A DNA stretch of 34,303 bases from a virus: positions 1 through 34,303 of the IMG/VR virus record IMGVR_UViG_3300030101_001881, one strand, 5' to 3'. This document shows, one piece after another, positions 23,179 through 32,627 of the stretch. The notes beneath the pieces were generated by a model. It saw only the letters and a list, made by a program, of their open reading frames with translations, was not told the origin of the DNA and did no database searches. The translations under genes were made by a program, and so were the position numbers. Each line of letters opens with the position of its first letter. Positions within the stretch are counted from its first letter, which is position 1.

Positions 23179-25440
23179 TTACTTATCAAACGTGTTTAGC
23201 CGTGGATAAATTGCTAATACTGTCATAGGCAAAGGTTGCGTTTGCCTAACAAATATTTTCGCGTCATCATCATAGCCACCAGGAAATTCTATTTCTTTAT
23301 CGCCAGTGAAGAGCGGCACAGCTGTATCCATTGACATGCTACTGTCTCGAAAAAATATTCTATCTAAATTATTTTCATCGGTGCCGACCTCGATACCAAC
23401 GGTTTTGTCTAATCTTAACGTAACTGCATGGATGCGTTTAATCTTGCCCTGTGATGTGCCATCTACTGACCCAGCCTCTAGTCGCAAAGTTTGCATTTGG
23501 CTTGTGTAGCCAAAGCCTATAGCCGCTGACGTAACCCCTATGTCAAAACTAATACTAGCCGACGATACAGCCTTATCTGAGTGGCTTGCACCGTTTGCCA
23601 GGATTGAAACTGTCTGACCTTCCAGGTGTTGCATTCCTGACAGTGATGTTGTTGAGCTGCCCGAATAGCTAAGACCGCTATCAACAAAAAAAGAAGTTGT
23701 TGGCACTGATCCAAAATCAAAAGTTTTCATTACCTCGATGTAGCGTTTTGTCTGTGAGTTGATTGTGCGTTTTACAATCATGTATAACTCATCCTCACCG
23801 CTGTCAGTTGGCAGAGAAACAATGCTTTCTACAACTGCCTGACCAGACCCGAACACACCGCCTATGACATGCTTATGCCACGCCACAACTTCTTCTTCGC
23901 GTCGATATGTCAAACCCAGTAATGTGCCATCCGCCCGTAATGCCCACACAATGCTCTCAGGCTCTTGCTGGTACGCGAAATCTGTAAGACCACCCTCAGT
24001 TAGATGTTCAGCCAATATCGTTATGTCTGGCGCTGCATATCCGCTTGTATCAACTTCCCCAGCGTATTTAAACTCTCTGACCTTGCGACCACCGCGCTGA
24101 ATAAACAAGGTTAAGTCTGCTACTTGCACAGGTTCATCGTTTGTACATCCGTAGTTGCTGTACTTGCGGATTACAGTTGAATTAGCAGTAACGGGCCCAC
24201 CATTTGTCGTGGTTAGCACGTACTCGCCACCAGACGTACCAATAATAAGTATTCGGGTGGCAGACAGATACCTAATCGCGTTTACTTTGTTTGACGCAAT
24301 TGTGTAAATAAGCGCATCGTTATCAGCCGCTGAACCAACGCTAAAATTTTCATACTGCGCAGATTTGCTAAAGAATAAGGTTTGCGGATTATTGTTTGTT
24401 GCCGCAAAAACCAAACGTTGTTCGAAAAAGGTTACAACACTTGGATTGTTGTCAGTTCCATAGAGCGCTGGAACAGTTGTTTCTATTTTTTTTGCTGTGC
24501 CGCCAGAAGAATACGCAGTAAAACCTGACGTATCTATGTCTGCACTATCAATATCTTGTAACGTAAAAGTGTTTGTCGTAGCGTTAGCAACTTTGAAGTA
24601 TTTATTATTTAGCTCTGTCATGCCAACAACAGCTTCGATCAGCACTGGATCACCGTTACTAAATCCATGCGAACTGCTTGTTAAAACACCTGGAGAAGCT
24701 TGGGTTGCTGCTGTTATTGTTTTTGCAGTTTGAGGTTCGCCTAAATAAATGGCGTTAATTGTCCAGGCGTTGTGATCTGTTCTCACTAAAGTTCTGACCT
24801 GGTATGATGGATGTACTAAATACATAACATCAGCAGACTGAACAAAACGCAGATCAGGTATATCCGCTGTTACATATGGCGTTGTAATTTCATATATTTT
24901 ATCAACTGTGACGCCACTATCAAACGTTGTAAAACTCGTTGTGTTTATTGCAACTCCAAACAAATCTGTAAGAGTAAAGGTGTTTGTTGTTACATTTGCT
25001 ATTTTATAATTTCTTGCAGTAAGCTCAGTCATTGCTCCTGTGTTTGTAAGATACACCTCATCGCCATTTGCCAACCCATGACTATTGCTCGTAAGCACTC
25101 CAGGATTTGCTTTTGTAATGGCAGAAACCGTTTTTGCGCTACCCTCTAAAACTTGCAAACCATTGCGTAAAACACGCATGTATTGATTACCAAACTCCAA
25201 AACATATGTGTCTGACGTTTTAAACTCAAACGGTATAAGTCTGGTTTTTGCAGCGCTGTTTTTTACTTCGCCTAAGAACTCTGTACCTGGTCTACGTGTT
25301 ACACCGCCATGAGGCTGCACAATCATATTTGTAAGATCAGATAAACCCTCTCTGTATTTTTCTATTGTAATCCGACCTTCAAGACGCGGAGAGATTTCCC
25401 CGGCTGTAAAGGTGGATAGTGCTGGAGCTGATCGCGCCAT
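23179..25440 (-). CDS. Tail tubular protein B (T7 gp12-like) with two FCCH-type repeats
   Basis: This 753-residue protein has the gp12 N-terminus (FTAGEISPRLEGRITIEKYR, then MIVQPHGGVTRRPGTEFL). Two inserted repeats at about 102-185 and 238-320 share PGVLTS(N/S)SHG, GMTELN and ATTNTFTLxD. These are the small beta domains often labelled ubiquitin-activating-E1 FCCH in phage tail proteins. The remainder is beta-rich nozzle sequence (FWYAGEVDTS-type strands). It forms the tail nozzle below tail tubular A. The repeats may contact host glycans, which is inference. Confidence 0.9.
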   Translation of the reverse strand: MARSAPALSTFTAGEISPRLEGRITIEKYREGLSDLTNMIVQPHGGVTRRPGTEFLGEVKNSAAKTRLIPFEFKTSDTYVLEFGNQYMRVLRNGLQVLEGSAKTVSAITKANPGVLTSNSHGLANGDEVYLTNTGAMTELTARNYKIANVTTNTFTLTDLFGVAINTTSFTTFDSGVTVDKIYEITTPYVTADIPDLRFVQSADVMYLVHPSYQVRTLVRTDHNAWTINAIYLGEPQTAKTITAATQASPGVLTSSSHGFSNGDPVLIEAVVGMTELNNKYFKVANATTNTFTLQDIDSADIDTSGFTAYSSGGTAKKIETTVPALYGTDNNPSVVTFFEQRLVFAATNNNPQTLFFSKSAQYENFSVGSAADNDALIYTIASNKVNAIRYLSATRILIIGTSGGEYVLTTTNGGPVTANSTVIRKYSNYGCTNDEPVQVADLTLFIQRGGRKVREFKYAGEVDTSGYAAPDITILAEHLTEGGLTDFAYQQEPESIVWALRADGTLLGLTYRREEEVVAWHKHVIGGVFGSGQAVVESIVSLPTDSGEDELYMIVKRTINSQTKRYIEVMKTFDFGSVPTTSFFVDSGLSYSGSSTTSLSGMQHLEGQTVSILANGASHSDKAVSSASISFDIGVTSAAIGFGYTSQMQTLRLEAGSVDGTSQGKIKRIHAVTLRLDKTVGIEVGTDENNLDRIFFRDSSMSMDTAVPLFTGDKEIEFPGGYDDDAKIFVRQTQPLPMTVLAIYPRLNTFDK

Positions 25441-25443
25441 TAC

Positions 25444-26049
25444 TTACAATCTCGCTTCAATAAATTCGCTTGCCTCGATGCGTTGAGGAGCTCCCTCTGT
25501 GCCATCAACAAATCGTGCTTCTTTGAGTTTTTGATCATACAAACCAGCAGTAAGCTGAATAATTGAATTTGACCCGGTGATTGCGTAGGCTATTTCCATT
25601 GCCAGTTTTGCCGCTAACGTTTCTACCAGGTTGGCCTCGTATTGCTGTGGATCGGTTACACGCCCGACATATTTGATTTTTGCAACACCTTCATCTGTTA
25701 AGAGCTTACGCCCCTCAATAACAAACACAGGGCCACCCGAATTGCTTGTCATATTATCCTGAGGATAGCTTAACGTGCCATTTGAAAACTCTAATACACG
25801 CAGACAAAATGGATCTGTTGGCAATGCGTATTGATTTGCATATCCAAACTCCGGCGCAGTACTTTCCTTTGCCAATTCAGCTCTGCGTAATAAACAGTTC
25901 CAGGGATGCGCTCTAAACACAGTATCACGCACTGACTGATACCGTTGGTTGATAATTCTGGCTGGTTTACTGTTTTCATCAAGCGACGTTATATTTGTCG
26001 CTCCAAGCGTATTCAGCGCGTAGTTTGCAATATCAACTTCAGAAGTCAT
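25444..26049 (-). CDS. Tail tubular protein A (T7 gp11-like)
   Basis: This 201-residue protein has the hallmark ANYALNTLGATNITSLDENS and DTVFRAHPWNCLLRRAEL, with YALPTDPFCLRVLEF, of tail tubular A/gp4-type adaptors. It forms the ring between portal and nozzle. A strong terminator ends 13 nt before its ATG, overlapping the approach to its GGGGA ribosome site. Confidence 0.9.
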   Translation of the reverse strand: MTSEVDIANYALNTLGATNITSLDENSKPARIINQRYQSVRDTVFRAHPWNCLLRRAELAKESTAPEFGYANQYALPTDPFCLRVLEFSNGTLSYPQDNMTSNSGGPVFVIEGRKLLTDEGVAKIKYVGRVTDPQQYEANLVETLAAKLAMEIAYAITGSNSIIQLTAGLYDQKLKEARFVDGTEGAPQRIEASEFIEARL

Positions 26050-26061
26050 TTGTTATCCCCA

Positions 26062-26091
26062 TAAAAAAAGGGGGGCGCAAGTGCGCCCCTC
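26062..26091 (-). terminator. Strong intrinsic terminator after the capsid cluster
   Basis: On the minus strand GGGGCGC, loop ACTT and GCGCCCC (7 perfect bp) are followed by a run of seven T. It separates the capsid and decoration genes from the tail genes. Confidence 0.9.
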
Positions 26092-26095
26092 TTAA

Positions 26096-26557
26096 TTAGT
26101 CAACCACGTATTTTATGGTTAGTTCGATAGTGCCAGTGCCAGCAGCACCGCCCATCGTAACTGTAACAGGCACACCATCCTCGTTTGCGTCTGTCTCTGT
26201 GCCGGAGCCTAGAGCCAACGTTGCAAGAATATCTACCTTTTGCGCTGATGTAGAAGCCGCAGCAGCTTTATATGCAGCAGCCGCCGCACTTACCGCTGTA
26301 CCAGCTGCATTTGTGTGTGCAGCATAGCCAACAGACAAGGTTGTAGATGAACCAAGCGCATCATGTGCGAGCGATCCTTCTAGCAATCTTGCGCCATCAG
26401 GCAGTAAAAACATCTCAATTACATCACCAGATGCCAATGAAGATGCCTCATATGTGCCATGAGCAACACGTATTCTGCCGCTCATCTCGTTTGCTTTATT
26501 CATCGTAGCTGGTGTTGCTCGTGAATTAGTTCTTTGGGTGGAATAAACAGTAGCCAT
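26096..26557 (-). CDS. Head decoration-like structural protein
   Basis: This 153-residue protein has SGRIRVAHGTYEASSLASGD, then VIEMFLLPDGARLLEGSLAH and strands typical of small capsid-associated proteins. It follows the capsid gene directly. The Ala-rich middle (TAVSAAAAAYKAAAA) looks like a flexible or helical insert. Head decoration is the best guess, made from position and size. Confidence 0.65.
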   Translation of the reverse strand: MATVYSTQRTNSRATPATMNKANEMSGRIRVAHGTYEASSLASGDVIEMFLLPDGARLLEGSLAHDALGSSTTLSVGYAAHTNAAGTAVSAAAAAYKAAAASTSAQKVDILATLALGSGTETDANEDGVPVTVTMGGAAGTGTIELTIKYVVD

Positions 26558-26568
26558 TAGTCAGTCTC

Positions 26569-27429
26569 CTATTCGTTACACGCAATTTCTACGACCTTCG
26601 CCTCTTCCATGCGTGTAGCACCAAGGGTCTGGCAGTAGTAAACTTGCGTTGCGTATGACTTATCGCTTCGTTCATCAATTTTCGCCATTGGCTCTTTGCC
26701 CATGCCTACTTTGATTCCATCAGATGCAAACGCAATAACCTGGCGGTCTGAGTTTGAGTCTGTTGTAAGGCGGTTTGACACAATGAAATTAAACCCTACG
26801 AAAGAACTTAATTCACCTTGCGCCAACGCTTTTACAGTGTTGAAATCAGATGATGTAACAGTTGTGTTATTTAACAAATCAGAGATTTGCTTTGGTGACA
26901 CAACGATATGTCTTGTGATTGATGGATCAACAGAGTTCGCATCTAAGACTTCTTTAGCGCTTAGAAGCTTTGCTATTGTTAAACCAGCAGATCCATGAGC
27001 AATTTTCTGTCCAGCTGGTAGCGCTGTATCCGTACCACCATCTTTACCAGTTTTTGCTGTACCAAGTGCAGCAGCAATAATCTCATCATCCATTGCTCGA
27101 CCCATCGCAGCAGCAGCCGCTCTGCCATAGGTTGATGTTGGATCAATTAGCAAACGAACTTTGTCTTGCTCATCTATTAAGTCTGCCCACTCATAGTCAG
27201 ACATTGTGACCATTCTACGAGTATGTGGTGTTTCAACAAGTGGCGTATCTGCATGACGGCTTGTTTTCTTTACCGCTGCTGATGAACCAACTTGATCAAA
27301 AAAAGCTTTTTCGCCATTCACACTTTCCACATCAACTGCATCTCGCAGCAACGACCCCATTTGCTGTGATAGCATTTGGACGTTAGCGGAAAACTGATTG
27401 ACAAAAGCTGTAGTGATTTGAGTAGACAT
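26569..27429 (-). CDS. Major capsid protein
   Basis: This 286-residue protein starts from ATG 27429, chosen because AAAGGAGAGACTT precedes it. STQITTAFVNQFSANVQMLS, DYEWADLIDEQDKVRLLIDP and GRAMDDEIIAAALGTAKTG are typical of the T7-like/podoviral HK97-fold capsid proteins. The ending GATRMEEAKVVEIACNE also fits. It forms the icosahedral shell with the scaffold encoded upstream. A 142-nt leader precedes it and a terminator follows its downstream neighbour, so capsid and decoration proteins may be expressed from a distinct message. Confidence 0.9.
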   Translation of the reverse strand: MSTQITTAFVNQFSANVQMLSQQMGSLLRDAVDVESVNGEKAFFDQVGSSAAVKKTSRHADTPLVETPHTRRMVTMSDYEWADLIDEQDKVRLLIDPTSTYGRAAAAAMGRAMDDEIIAAALGTAKTGKDGGTDTALPAGQKIAHGSAGLTIAKLLSAKEVLDANSVDPSITRHIVVSPKQISDLLNNTTVTSSDFNTVKALAQGELSSFVGFNFIVSNRLTTDSNSDRQVIAFASDGIKVGMGKEPMAKIDERSDKSYATQVYYCQTLGATRMEEAKVVEIACNE

Positions 27430-27571
27430 AAGTCTCTCCTTTACAGTTTGTTTCAATAAATTTTAGGGTTGCTGCGCTTGGTTATCTCTATCGAGGCCGT
27501 GCTTACTGCTTTGGGCAGTCACTCCGCATGTCGCACATGCTTGATGCGTGGGTCTGTCGATTATCCACTAA
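27430..27571 (-). ncRNA. Candidate structured leader of the capsid gene
   Basis: This 142-nt gap is unusually long for this operon. On the minus strand it has two hairpins, GCATGT-GCG-ACATGC (27540-27526) and ACTGC-CCAAA-GCAGT (27519-27505). A CTC-GATA-GAG mini-stem follows further on. It holds no convincing promoter or terminator, only an 11-codon open frame. A structured 5' leader controlling capsid translation, or an RNA processing site, is possible. Confidence 0.35.
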
Positions 27572-28390
27572 TCACGATGCAAGTTCGAAAAGCTCCTGTG
27601 CTTTTTGTACATAGGCATCATGTTCCGGGTGTCTGGAGTCCGTATATGGAGTACCAGGACGCATTAGTTCTTTAAGCTCTTGTTTAGCTTGATCTGGTGT
27701 TTTTATTAGCTCAGTAGGCTCGCCAAGCAAGCTATCCTCACCAATTTTTTCAGCGAGATTTACGAACATTCTTACAATGTCAGGATGATCCCCTAATCTT
27801 CGCCCATCTTCTAATTGCACTTCTTCAAATATTGCTAAACCTTCTTTACCTAAAAGCGTGGTAGCAGCGTTATATGCCATTTGCGTTTTTTGTTCATACG
27901 CCTGACCATACTCACTTTTTAGCTCTTGTATTGCACCATCAACCGCTTGTGCTGCAGATTGTTCGTTATACTCATACGCACCTTGTGCCTGGTTGCTTAG
28001 ATACTGCGCAATTGTTTGCGCTTGTCCTGGTGCTAGTCCAGCATCAAAGGCAGCTTGTCTAAATGCCTCTAGATCGCCATCAGCGACTTCTACACCGAAA
28101 TCTATTGCATATTCACTTGCGCTTTGTGGTCTGCCTGTTTCAGCATAAAACTGCGCGTATTGATCTGGCGTCCAGCTTTGTTGCGGCTTGCCAATGCTAT
28201 CAGCTCCAATCATTGATCGTGCATGAACATATGACTTTGCCAAAGATCCAGCATCTGTGAAATTTCGCAGACTTGGATTATCTCGTAAATCCTCTGGTAA
28301 ACTTTCTAAAAAATTTGCTGGAGCTGTTTGTGTTACAGCTTCCGGTGCGACTTCCTGAGATCCAGTTTCTTGGGTTGCCTCTTCGCTCAT
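27572..28390 (-). CDS. Capsid assembly scaffold protein
   Basis: This 272-residue acidic protein has FLESLPEDLRDNPSLRNFTD followed by AGSLAKSYVHARSMIGAD, the standard opening of podoviral scaffolds. A long helical, Gln/Ala/Glu-rich middle and a C-terminal PEHDAYVQKAQELFEL helix follow. It guides capsid assembly and is then lost. The start overlaps the upstream stop by 4 nt. Confidence 0.85.
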   Translation of the reverse strand: MSEEATQETGSQEVAPEAVTQTAPANFLESLPEDLRDNPSLRNFTDAGSLAKSYVHARSMIGADSIGKPQQSWTPDQYAQFYAETGRPQSASEYAIDFGVEVADGDLEAFRQAAFDAGLAPGQAQTIAQYLSNQAQGAYEYNEQSAAQAVDGAIQELKSEYGQAYEQKTQMAYNAATTLLGKEGLAIFEEVQLEDGRRLGDHPDIVRMFVNLAEKIGEDSLLGEPTELIKTPDQAKQELKELMRPGTPYTDSRHPEHDAYVQKAQELFELAS

Positions 28391-28596
28391 TTTGGTTCCT
28401 TTTCTTCGGTCAGCATTCGGACAATCAGCAACACGGTTGCCCGCTGACCTTCATTAAATGCAGAATTATATGGATTGTCCGAATATGTGGTTGTCTCAAA
28501 ACCAAACCTGGCCTTGAGGTCACTAAGTACTTTATCGCCATCTTCGGTGTTGAACGTCCGACGATAGGCACGTTTTAACTCTTCTAGTTGTTTCAT
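28387..28596 (-). CDS. Bbp19-like small protein
   Basis: This 69-residue protein contains AYRRTFNTEDGDKVLSDLKA, RFGFETTTY and DNPYNSAFNEGQRATVLLIV. These match the Bbp19-like domain found between portal and scaffold in podophages. Function unknown. Its start and stop both overlap neighbours (ATGA). Confidence 0.75.
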   Translation of the reverse strand: MKQLEELKRAYRRTFNTEDGDKVLSDLKARFGFETTTYSDNPYNSAFNEGQRATVLLIVRMLTEEKEPK

Positions 28597-30200
28597 TGCT
28601 GTTGTGCAGTTTGCGCTTGCGCTTTAATAAATGGAGCAACTTTATTTGCTACTTCTGCCTCTTGCATTTGCGCTTGTTGTTGTTGCGCTGCAGCGTTTGC
28701 TTGAGCTTGTTGTCTTCTTATTTCTTCAACCTCGCCAGCGCCACGAATAACTCTTGCTGGAAGCCCAGCGGTTTCAACTAGGTATTGCACCATCTTATCG
28801 CCATCGAGGTAATCGGTTACTGGTGCAACTTCTGAAACTTGCAATAAGATTTCAAACCCACGCAGCATCGCCTGGAGATCTGTAAGCTTCTGCGCCTTGG
28901 CAAGTGGCGAAACATACTCAATATCTATTTCTTGTCCTTGTAACTCCTCAGGAGCCGGAGGGAGGAGGCCGTTCCTGAGGAGTAATGCAAAAGACCTTGA
29001 GATGAGCGGCTGGAGCAATTCGGCCTGAAGTCTCCCCAAAACCGGGCCTAATAACCGCATTTTCTCTTCGTTCCGTTGCAACACTTCCGTTGCTGTCATG
29101 TTTGCTCCTTGCCCTAGCAGCAACTGATCTACATAAAAAGCTTGACGTATTGCGTTTCGCCTTTGCTCTTCCATATTAAGTCCAAGTGGATTATTCGCGC
29201 CTATGTTCAGCGGCTCTAGTCTGTCTCTTGTGCCAGATCGATAGAAATTAAGCGCACCTGGTGAAGTTCTTACTGGTGAGATAAAACCATCATCAGGAAC
29301 CATCAGTGGTGGATCTAGTTGTTTCTGGCTGGCTCGTATGGTCACTTCGCTCATTTTATTGAGCATTTTTACATCTGGCAGAGCAGTCATTGCTGGAGAG
29401 CGACCATACTGGCTAACTGAATCTTTTACAAAACGCGGAACCATAAACGGAAAGTCATCAAAGCCACTTTCCGAAAGCATTGCAAGACCGTTATCAAGAT
29501 AATAAATCGATGCAATAGGTTTGTCTTTTGCAAAGCTTCCCTTCGTTTCACTGCGTGGAAAAACGGCATGTATAACATCATGTTCTGCATATGGATCTTG
29601 TTCTACGTCTTTTACAATTTTTTGCGGAAGCTGCGCCTCTGGAAATTGCATTTGTATGGCGCGAGCTGACATTTTAAACTTACGATAGATTGTATCAACT
29701 CGACCCCTTGGATCTTCTGAAATACATATCTCCGCAATATGTCTGCAAGCAAATCGCAAACCATCAGCGTCCATCTCCACATAAAATGCACCTGTGCCAA
29801 AAACCACCAGGTCATAATAAAGCTCATGGATTTCTTGCTGAAAGTTTGATCTATTAAAAGCCTGGTACATTTGATCTGTACACACTTCTAGCCATTCATT
29901 TGCTGCATCATCTCTTTGTAGACCAGGGTTTCTGTATCGCATTGAAAACCACGGTGTACTTGGGCTTGTCAACATACCATGCAAGCTCGATGCCAGCAGC
30001 TCTACCGCGTGTATTGCTGTTCCATCAAAAATTAATTCTGTTCGTTTATCACCTTGCGTTCTGCGTTTTGTAATATCTGCTTTGCGTGGCAACATGAAAT
30101 CTGCCAGCTGTTGCCAGTGGCTTTCCCAATTGGATCGCTGGCTTTGTAGCGTTTTTCGTCGCTTATCTAGCTGCGTTATAATAGGATTTATTTGTGCCAT
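28593..30200 (-). CDS. Portal / head-tail connector protein (T7 gp8-like)
   Basis: This 535-residue protein matches the head-tail connector family. It has LADFMLPRKADITKRRTQGD, LIFDGTAIHAVELLASSLHG and MLTSPSTPWFSM at the N-terminus. QLLLGQGANMTATEVLQRNE, found in the stem/wing, is characteristic, and a Gln-rich tail ends the protein. It forms the dodecameric ring through which DNA is packed and ejected. Start TAATG-overlaps the small upstream gene. Confidence 0.95.
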   Translation of the reverse strand: MAQINPIITQLDKRRKTLQSQRSNWESHWQQLADFMLPRKADITKRRTQGDKRTELIFDGTAIHAVELLASSLHGMLTSPSTPWFSMRYRNPGLQRDDAANEWLEVCTDQMYQAFNRSNFQQEIHELYYDLVVFGTGAFYVEMDADGLRFACRHIAEICISEDPRGRVDTIYRKFKMSARAIQMQFPEAQLPQKIVKDVEQDPYAEHDVIHAVFPRSETKGSFAKDKPIASIYYLDNGLAMLSESGFDDFPFMVPRFVKDSVSQYGRSPAMTALPDVKMLNKMSEVTIRASQKQLDPPLMVPDDGFISPVRTSPGALNFYRSGTRDRLEPLNIGANNPLGLNMEEQRRNAIRQAFYVDQLLLGQGANMTATEVLQRNEEKMRLLGPVLGRLQAELLQPLISRSFALLLRNGLLPPAPEELQGQEIDIEYVSPLAKAQKLTDLQAMLRGFEILLQVSEVAPVTDYLDGDKMVQYLVETAGLPARVIRGAGEVEEIRRQQAQANAAAQQQQAQMQEAEVANKVAPFIKAQAQTAQQQ

Positions 30201-30403
30201 TATTTTTTTCCGTAACTGCCCATAATCGATGGGCGTTTTACCTTAATACCTTCTAAAACCTTGCCTTGAGATCGTCCGGCTGATTTTTGCATCATGCGCT
30301 CTAACGGATCGACAGTTGCAATACCCGGCATCTGAGCTGGCTGCATTGCATCACGACCCATAAGCCCAGCTATATTCTGGGGTTTTTTCTTGTTCATTAT
30401 CAT
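30200..30403 (-). CDS. Small basic protein ending SIMGSYGKK
   Basis: This 67-residue protein lies between the 312-residue gene and portal. It ends VKRPSIMGSYGKK, the same tail as the tiny proteins at 8224-8616, and contains an internal MPGIATVDPLERMMQ. Its location next to portal suggests the shared tail acts in virion assembly or DNA binding, but no function is known. Confidence 0.65.
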   Translation of the reverse strand: MIMNKKKPQNIAGLMGRDAMQPAQMPGIATVDPLERMMQKSAGRSQGKVLEGIKVKRPSIMGSYGKK

Positions 30404-30404
30404 A

Positions 30405-31343
30405 TTAACTAGCTATCAATGACCGCCTACGCCGCAGCGCTGGGTCTTCTTCATCTGTCAATAAACCACCAGGCGATGTCATTATCGTCGATCTTCGACC
30501 AGACGTATAAAAATCTATTGCTTCATCCTCTGCTGGCGCGACAGATATTGCAGCGTCTTTTTCCATCTCGCCACCTGCTGCAGTGCCAGTAGACATTGTT
30601 GGTGGTGTAGTTGTATCCCTATCTCTATCTTGAGGCGTTACAACTCTATCTGCTGCCGTGCCAAGAATACTTGTTGTGTCTGTAAAACTCGATGTGCTTT
30701 GATCAAGATCGCCAATAATATCACCGCCAAAAGCTTGAGCACTTCCAATTCCAACTTCTTCTAATGCCGTTTCAGCAACATCTGCTTCCGCACTATCGCC
30801 CAGATCAATCTTCGTTTCATCCGTAATATTTTTTTCAACAACTGCATCAGCAGTAGTAATCCGCGTGTCAGTGTCATCGGTTGTAGTTGTATCTACTTCT
30901 TGCTCGTCTTTTGGCTTATTTGATATTGATACCGCACCTACTTCATCTGCTAATGCTTTTAAATTTTTAATTTCATTGCTTGTATCACCAGCAGCTGATG
31001 CCAACACAGTGCCATCGGACAACGTAATCTTAGACGCAGTATCTTTTTGTAAAAATCCACCGCGTCCAGAGGCAACATCATCATCAGTGTACGTTAGCTG
31101 TTCACCGGCTTCGGCCTTTTGTAACGCTGATACAAACGTATCAAATTCCTGGCCTACTTTTTTTCTATTAGCGCCTTTATCATCAAACCCTCTTTTAGAA
31201 GAACTAATGACAGTTTTGTTTCCATCCGCATCTTCTTTAAATATCCTTGTACGTTTGCCGGTGTAATCAGCAATATACTTCGTACCATCAGCTGCCGTGT
31301 ATGTATCATAAACAACTGTATTTTTTAAGTTAAGAAAAGCCAT
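30405..31343 (-). CDS. Structural or accessory protein between TerL and portal
   Basis: This 312-residue acidic, low-complexity protein has an N-terminal segment LKNTVVYDTYTAADGTKYIA and an Asp/Thr-rich middle. It ends GRRSTIMTSPGGLLTDEEDP followed by ALRRRRSLIAS. I recall a similar RRSTI(L/M)TSPxGLL ending in phage proteins placed just before portal. The function is unknown. The good AAGGAG ribosome site supports the start. Confidence 0.65.
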   Translation of the reverse strand: MAFLNLKNTVVYDTYTAADGTKYIADYTGKRTRIFKEDADGNKTVISSSKRGFDDKGANRKKVGQEFDTFVSALQKAEAGEQLTYTDDDVASGRGGFLQKDTASKITLSDGTVLASAAGDTSNEIKNLKALADEVGAVSISNKPKDEQEVDTTTTDDTDTRITTADAVVEKNITDETKIDLGDSAEADVAETALEEVGIGSAQAFGGDIIGDLDQSTSSFTDTTSILGTAADRVVTPQDRDRDTTTPPTMSTGTAAGGEMEKDAAISVAPAEDEAIDFYTSGRRSTIMTSPGGLLTDEEDPALRRRRSLIAS

Positions 31344-31352
31344 TATTTCTCC

Positions 31353-32627
31353 TTACGCCGCAAACGGATTGTAACCGTTCTCAGCATTCCTTTGAGCCGG
31401 GCGTAAACTGTCTGAAACAGCCCTGATACCAACCGCCATGTATCTTGCACCATCGGCTGCATGCGAACTCCAATCATGAACAGGGGTGTTCCTAAAAGAA
31501 CGTAAACGCTCATTATAAGCCCGGTGGTACTGCCTAAGAGCCTCAAGCCCAGGTTTGCACAACTCCGCATCAAACCAGCAACGAGGGAGGAGCATTTTTG
31601 TAGCATGTATCCCATCCTCTAATGGCAATTTCGGAACAACCCTAAAATTAATCCCCAGGTCATAAGCAGCCTCTCGCCTAGACTTCCCAGTACTTAACTC
31701 TCTTACCTCAATGTCATGCGGTGCATGATGCATCGAATATAAATACTCTTTTTGCTGCAGCACCTTCGCATAGTGCGGCAAGCCCTCGCCTCTATTCTCA
31801 TAGTAATCAATCACATGAACAGCTCGCCCTACTTGCTGTACAAACCATATGACCGTGCTATCGCCTACACCCAGATCCCAAAAAGTTTCTACCCTAACAC
31901 TAGGATCATACGGAACTGAAGTAATGCGCCCCTTCTCATGCAGCTCCTGCAACTCTTTTCCATAAACAGCACCCGGTACATTCGCTACCCAGCTACACTC
32001 ATACTCCTGTGCATACTGGTCAGCGCTCATCATACTCGATGCAGCCTCTAACTCCTCATCATCCAGTATCCCTGTTTCACTCGCCTTAAATAAAGCCGTG
32101 TGCCAATCGTCTTGCCTCTCAGCTGCGTCATACAGCTCATAAAACGCATTGTGACCCCTAGGCGTACCAATAAACAACGCCCACCCCTTACGATCACTCA
32201 GCGCCGGCCTAATAATCTCAGGAAACAAACTCTCTGGCATATCTGCCATCTCATCTAAACACGTACCGTCCTGGTAGATCCCACGCAGACTATCAGGGTT
32301 CTCAGCACCCAGTAACTGTATCCTCGCACCATTCGGCAAGTCACACCGCAATTCAGTCTCGTGAAAACGTACCATCGGTATCGCTCCAGCAAACTGCTTC
32401 AGATAATCCCAAGCAACAGCCTTTGCCTGACGATATGTCGGTGCAATGTAACTAAACCTTGGATTAGGCTTGTCACAAAGAATAGCAGCCCTCAACAAGT
32501 GGTTGATTGCCATAACCGTCTTGCCAAACCTACGATGACATACAACAACACCCCAGCGCTTCTTAGCTAACGCCTGGTGCAATTCGTTTTGTAATGGCCT
32601 TGGTGAATAAGGGATCTCGATGTGCAT
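31353..32627 (-). CDS. terL: Terminase large subunit
   Basis: This is a 424-residue protein. The ATPase Walker A variant CHRRFGKT spans residues 30-37 and Walker B GTCLDEM ends in D125-E126, followed by the coupling motif FIGTPRGHN. The nuclease domain has FWDLGVGDSTVIWF and the C-terminal HDWSSHAADGARYMAVG. It drives packaging of DNA into the prohead and cuts it. The small subunit lies 271 nt upstream, an unusual gap for a terminase pair. Confidence 0.97.
   Translation of the reverse strand: MHIEIPYSPRPLQNELHQALAKKRWGVVVCHRRFGKTVMAINHLLRAAILCDKPNPRFSYIAPTYRQAKAVAWDYLKQFAGAIPMVRFHETELRCDLPNGARIQLLGAENPDSLRGIYQDGTCLDEMADMPESLFPEIIRPALSDRKGWALFIGTPRGHNAFYELYDAAERQDDWHTALFKASETGILDDEELEAASSMMSADQYAQEYECSWVANVPGAVYGKELQELHEKGRITSVPYDPSVRVETFWDLGVGDSTVIWFVQQVGRAVHVIDYYENRGEGLPHYAKVLQQKEYLYSMHHAPHDIEVRELSTGKSRREAAYDLGINFRVVPKLPLEDGIHATKMLLPRCWFDAELCKPGLEALRQYHRAYNERLRSFRNTPVHDWSSHAADGARYMAVGIRAVSDSLRPAQRNAENGYNPFAA

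Noticed and set aside
31343-31615. 90-codon minus-strand frame inside terL
   Set aside because: It overlaps the well-conserved TerL C-terminus in another frame and has no ribosome site or known sequence.
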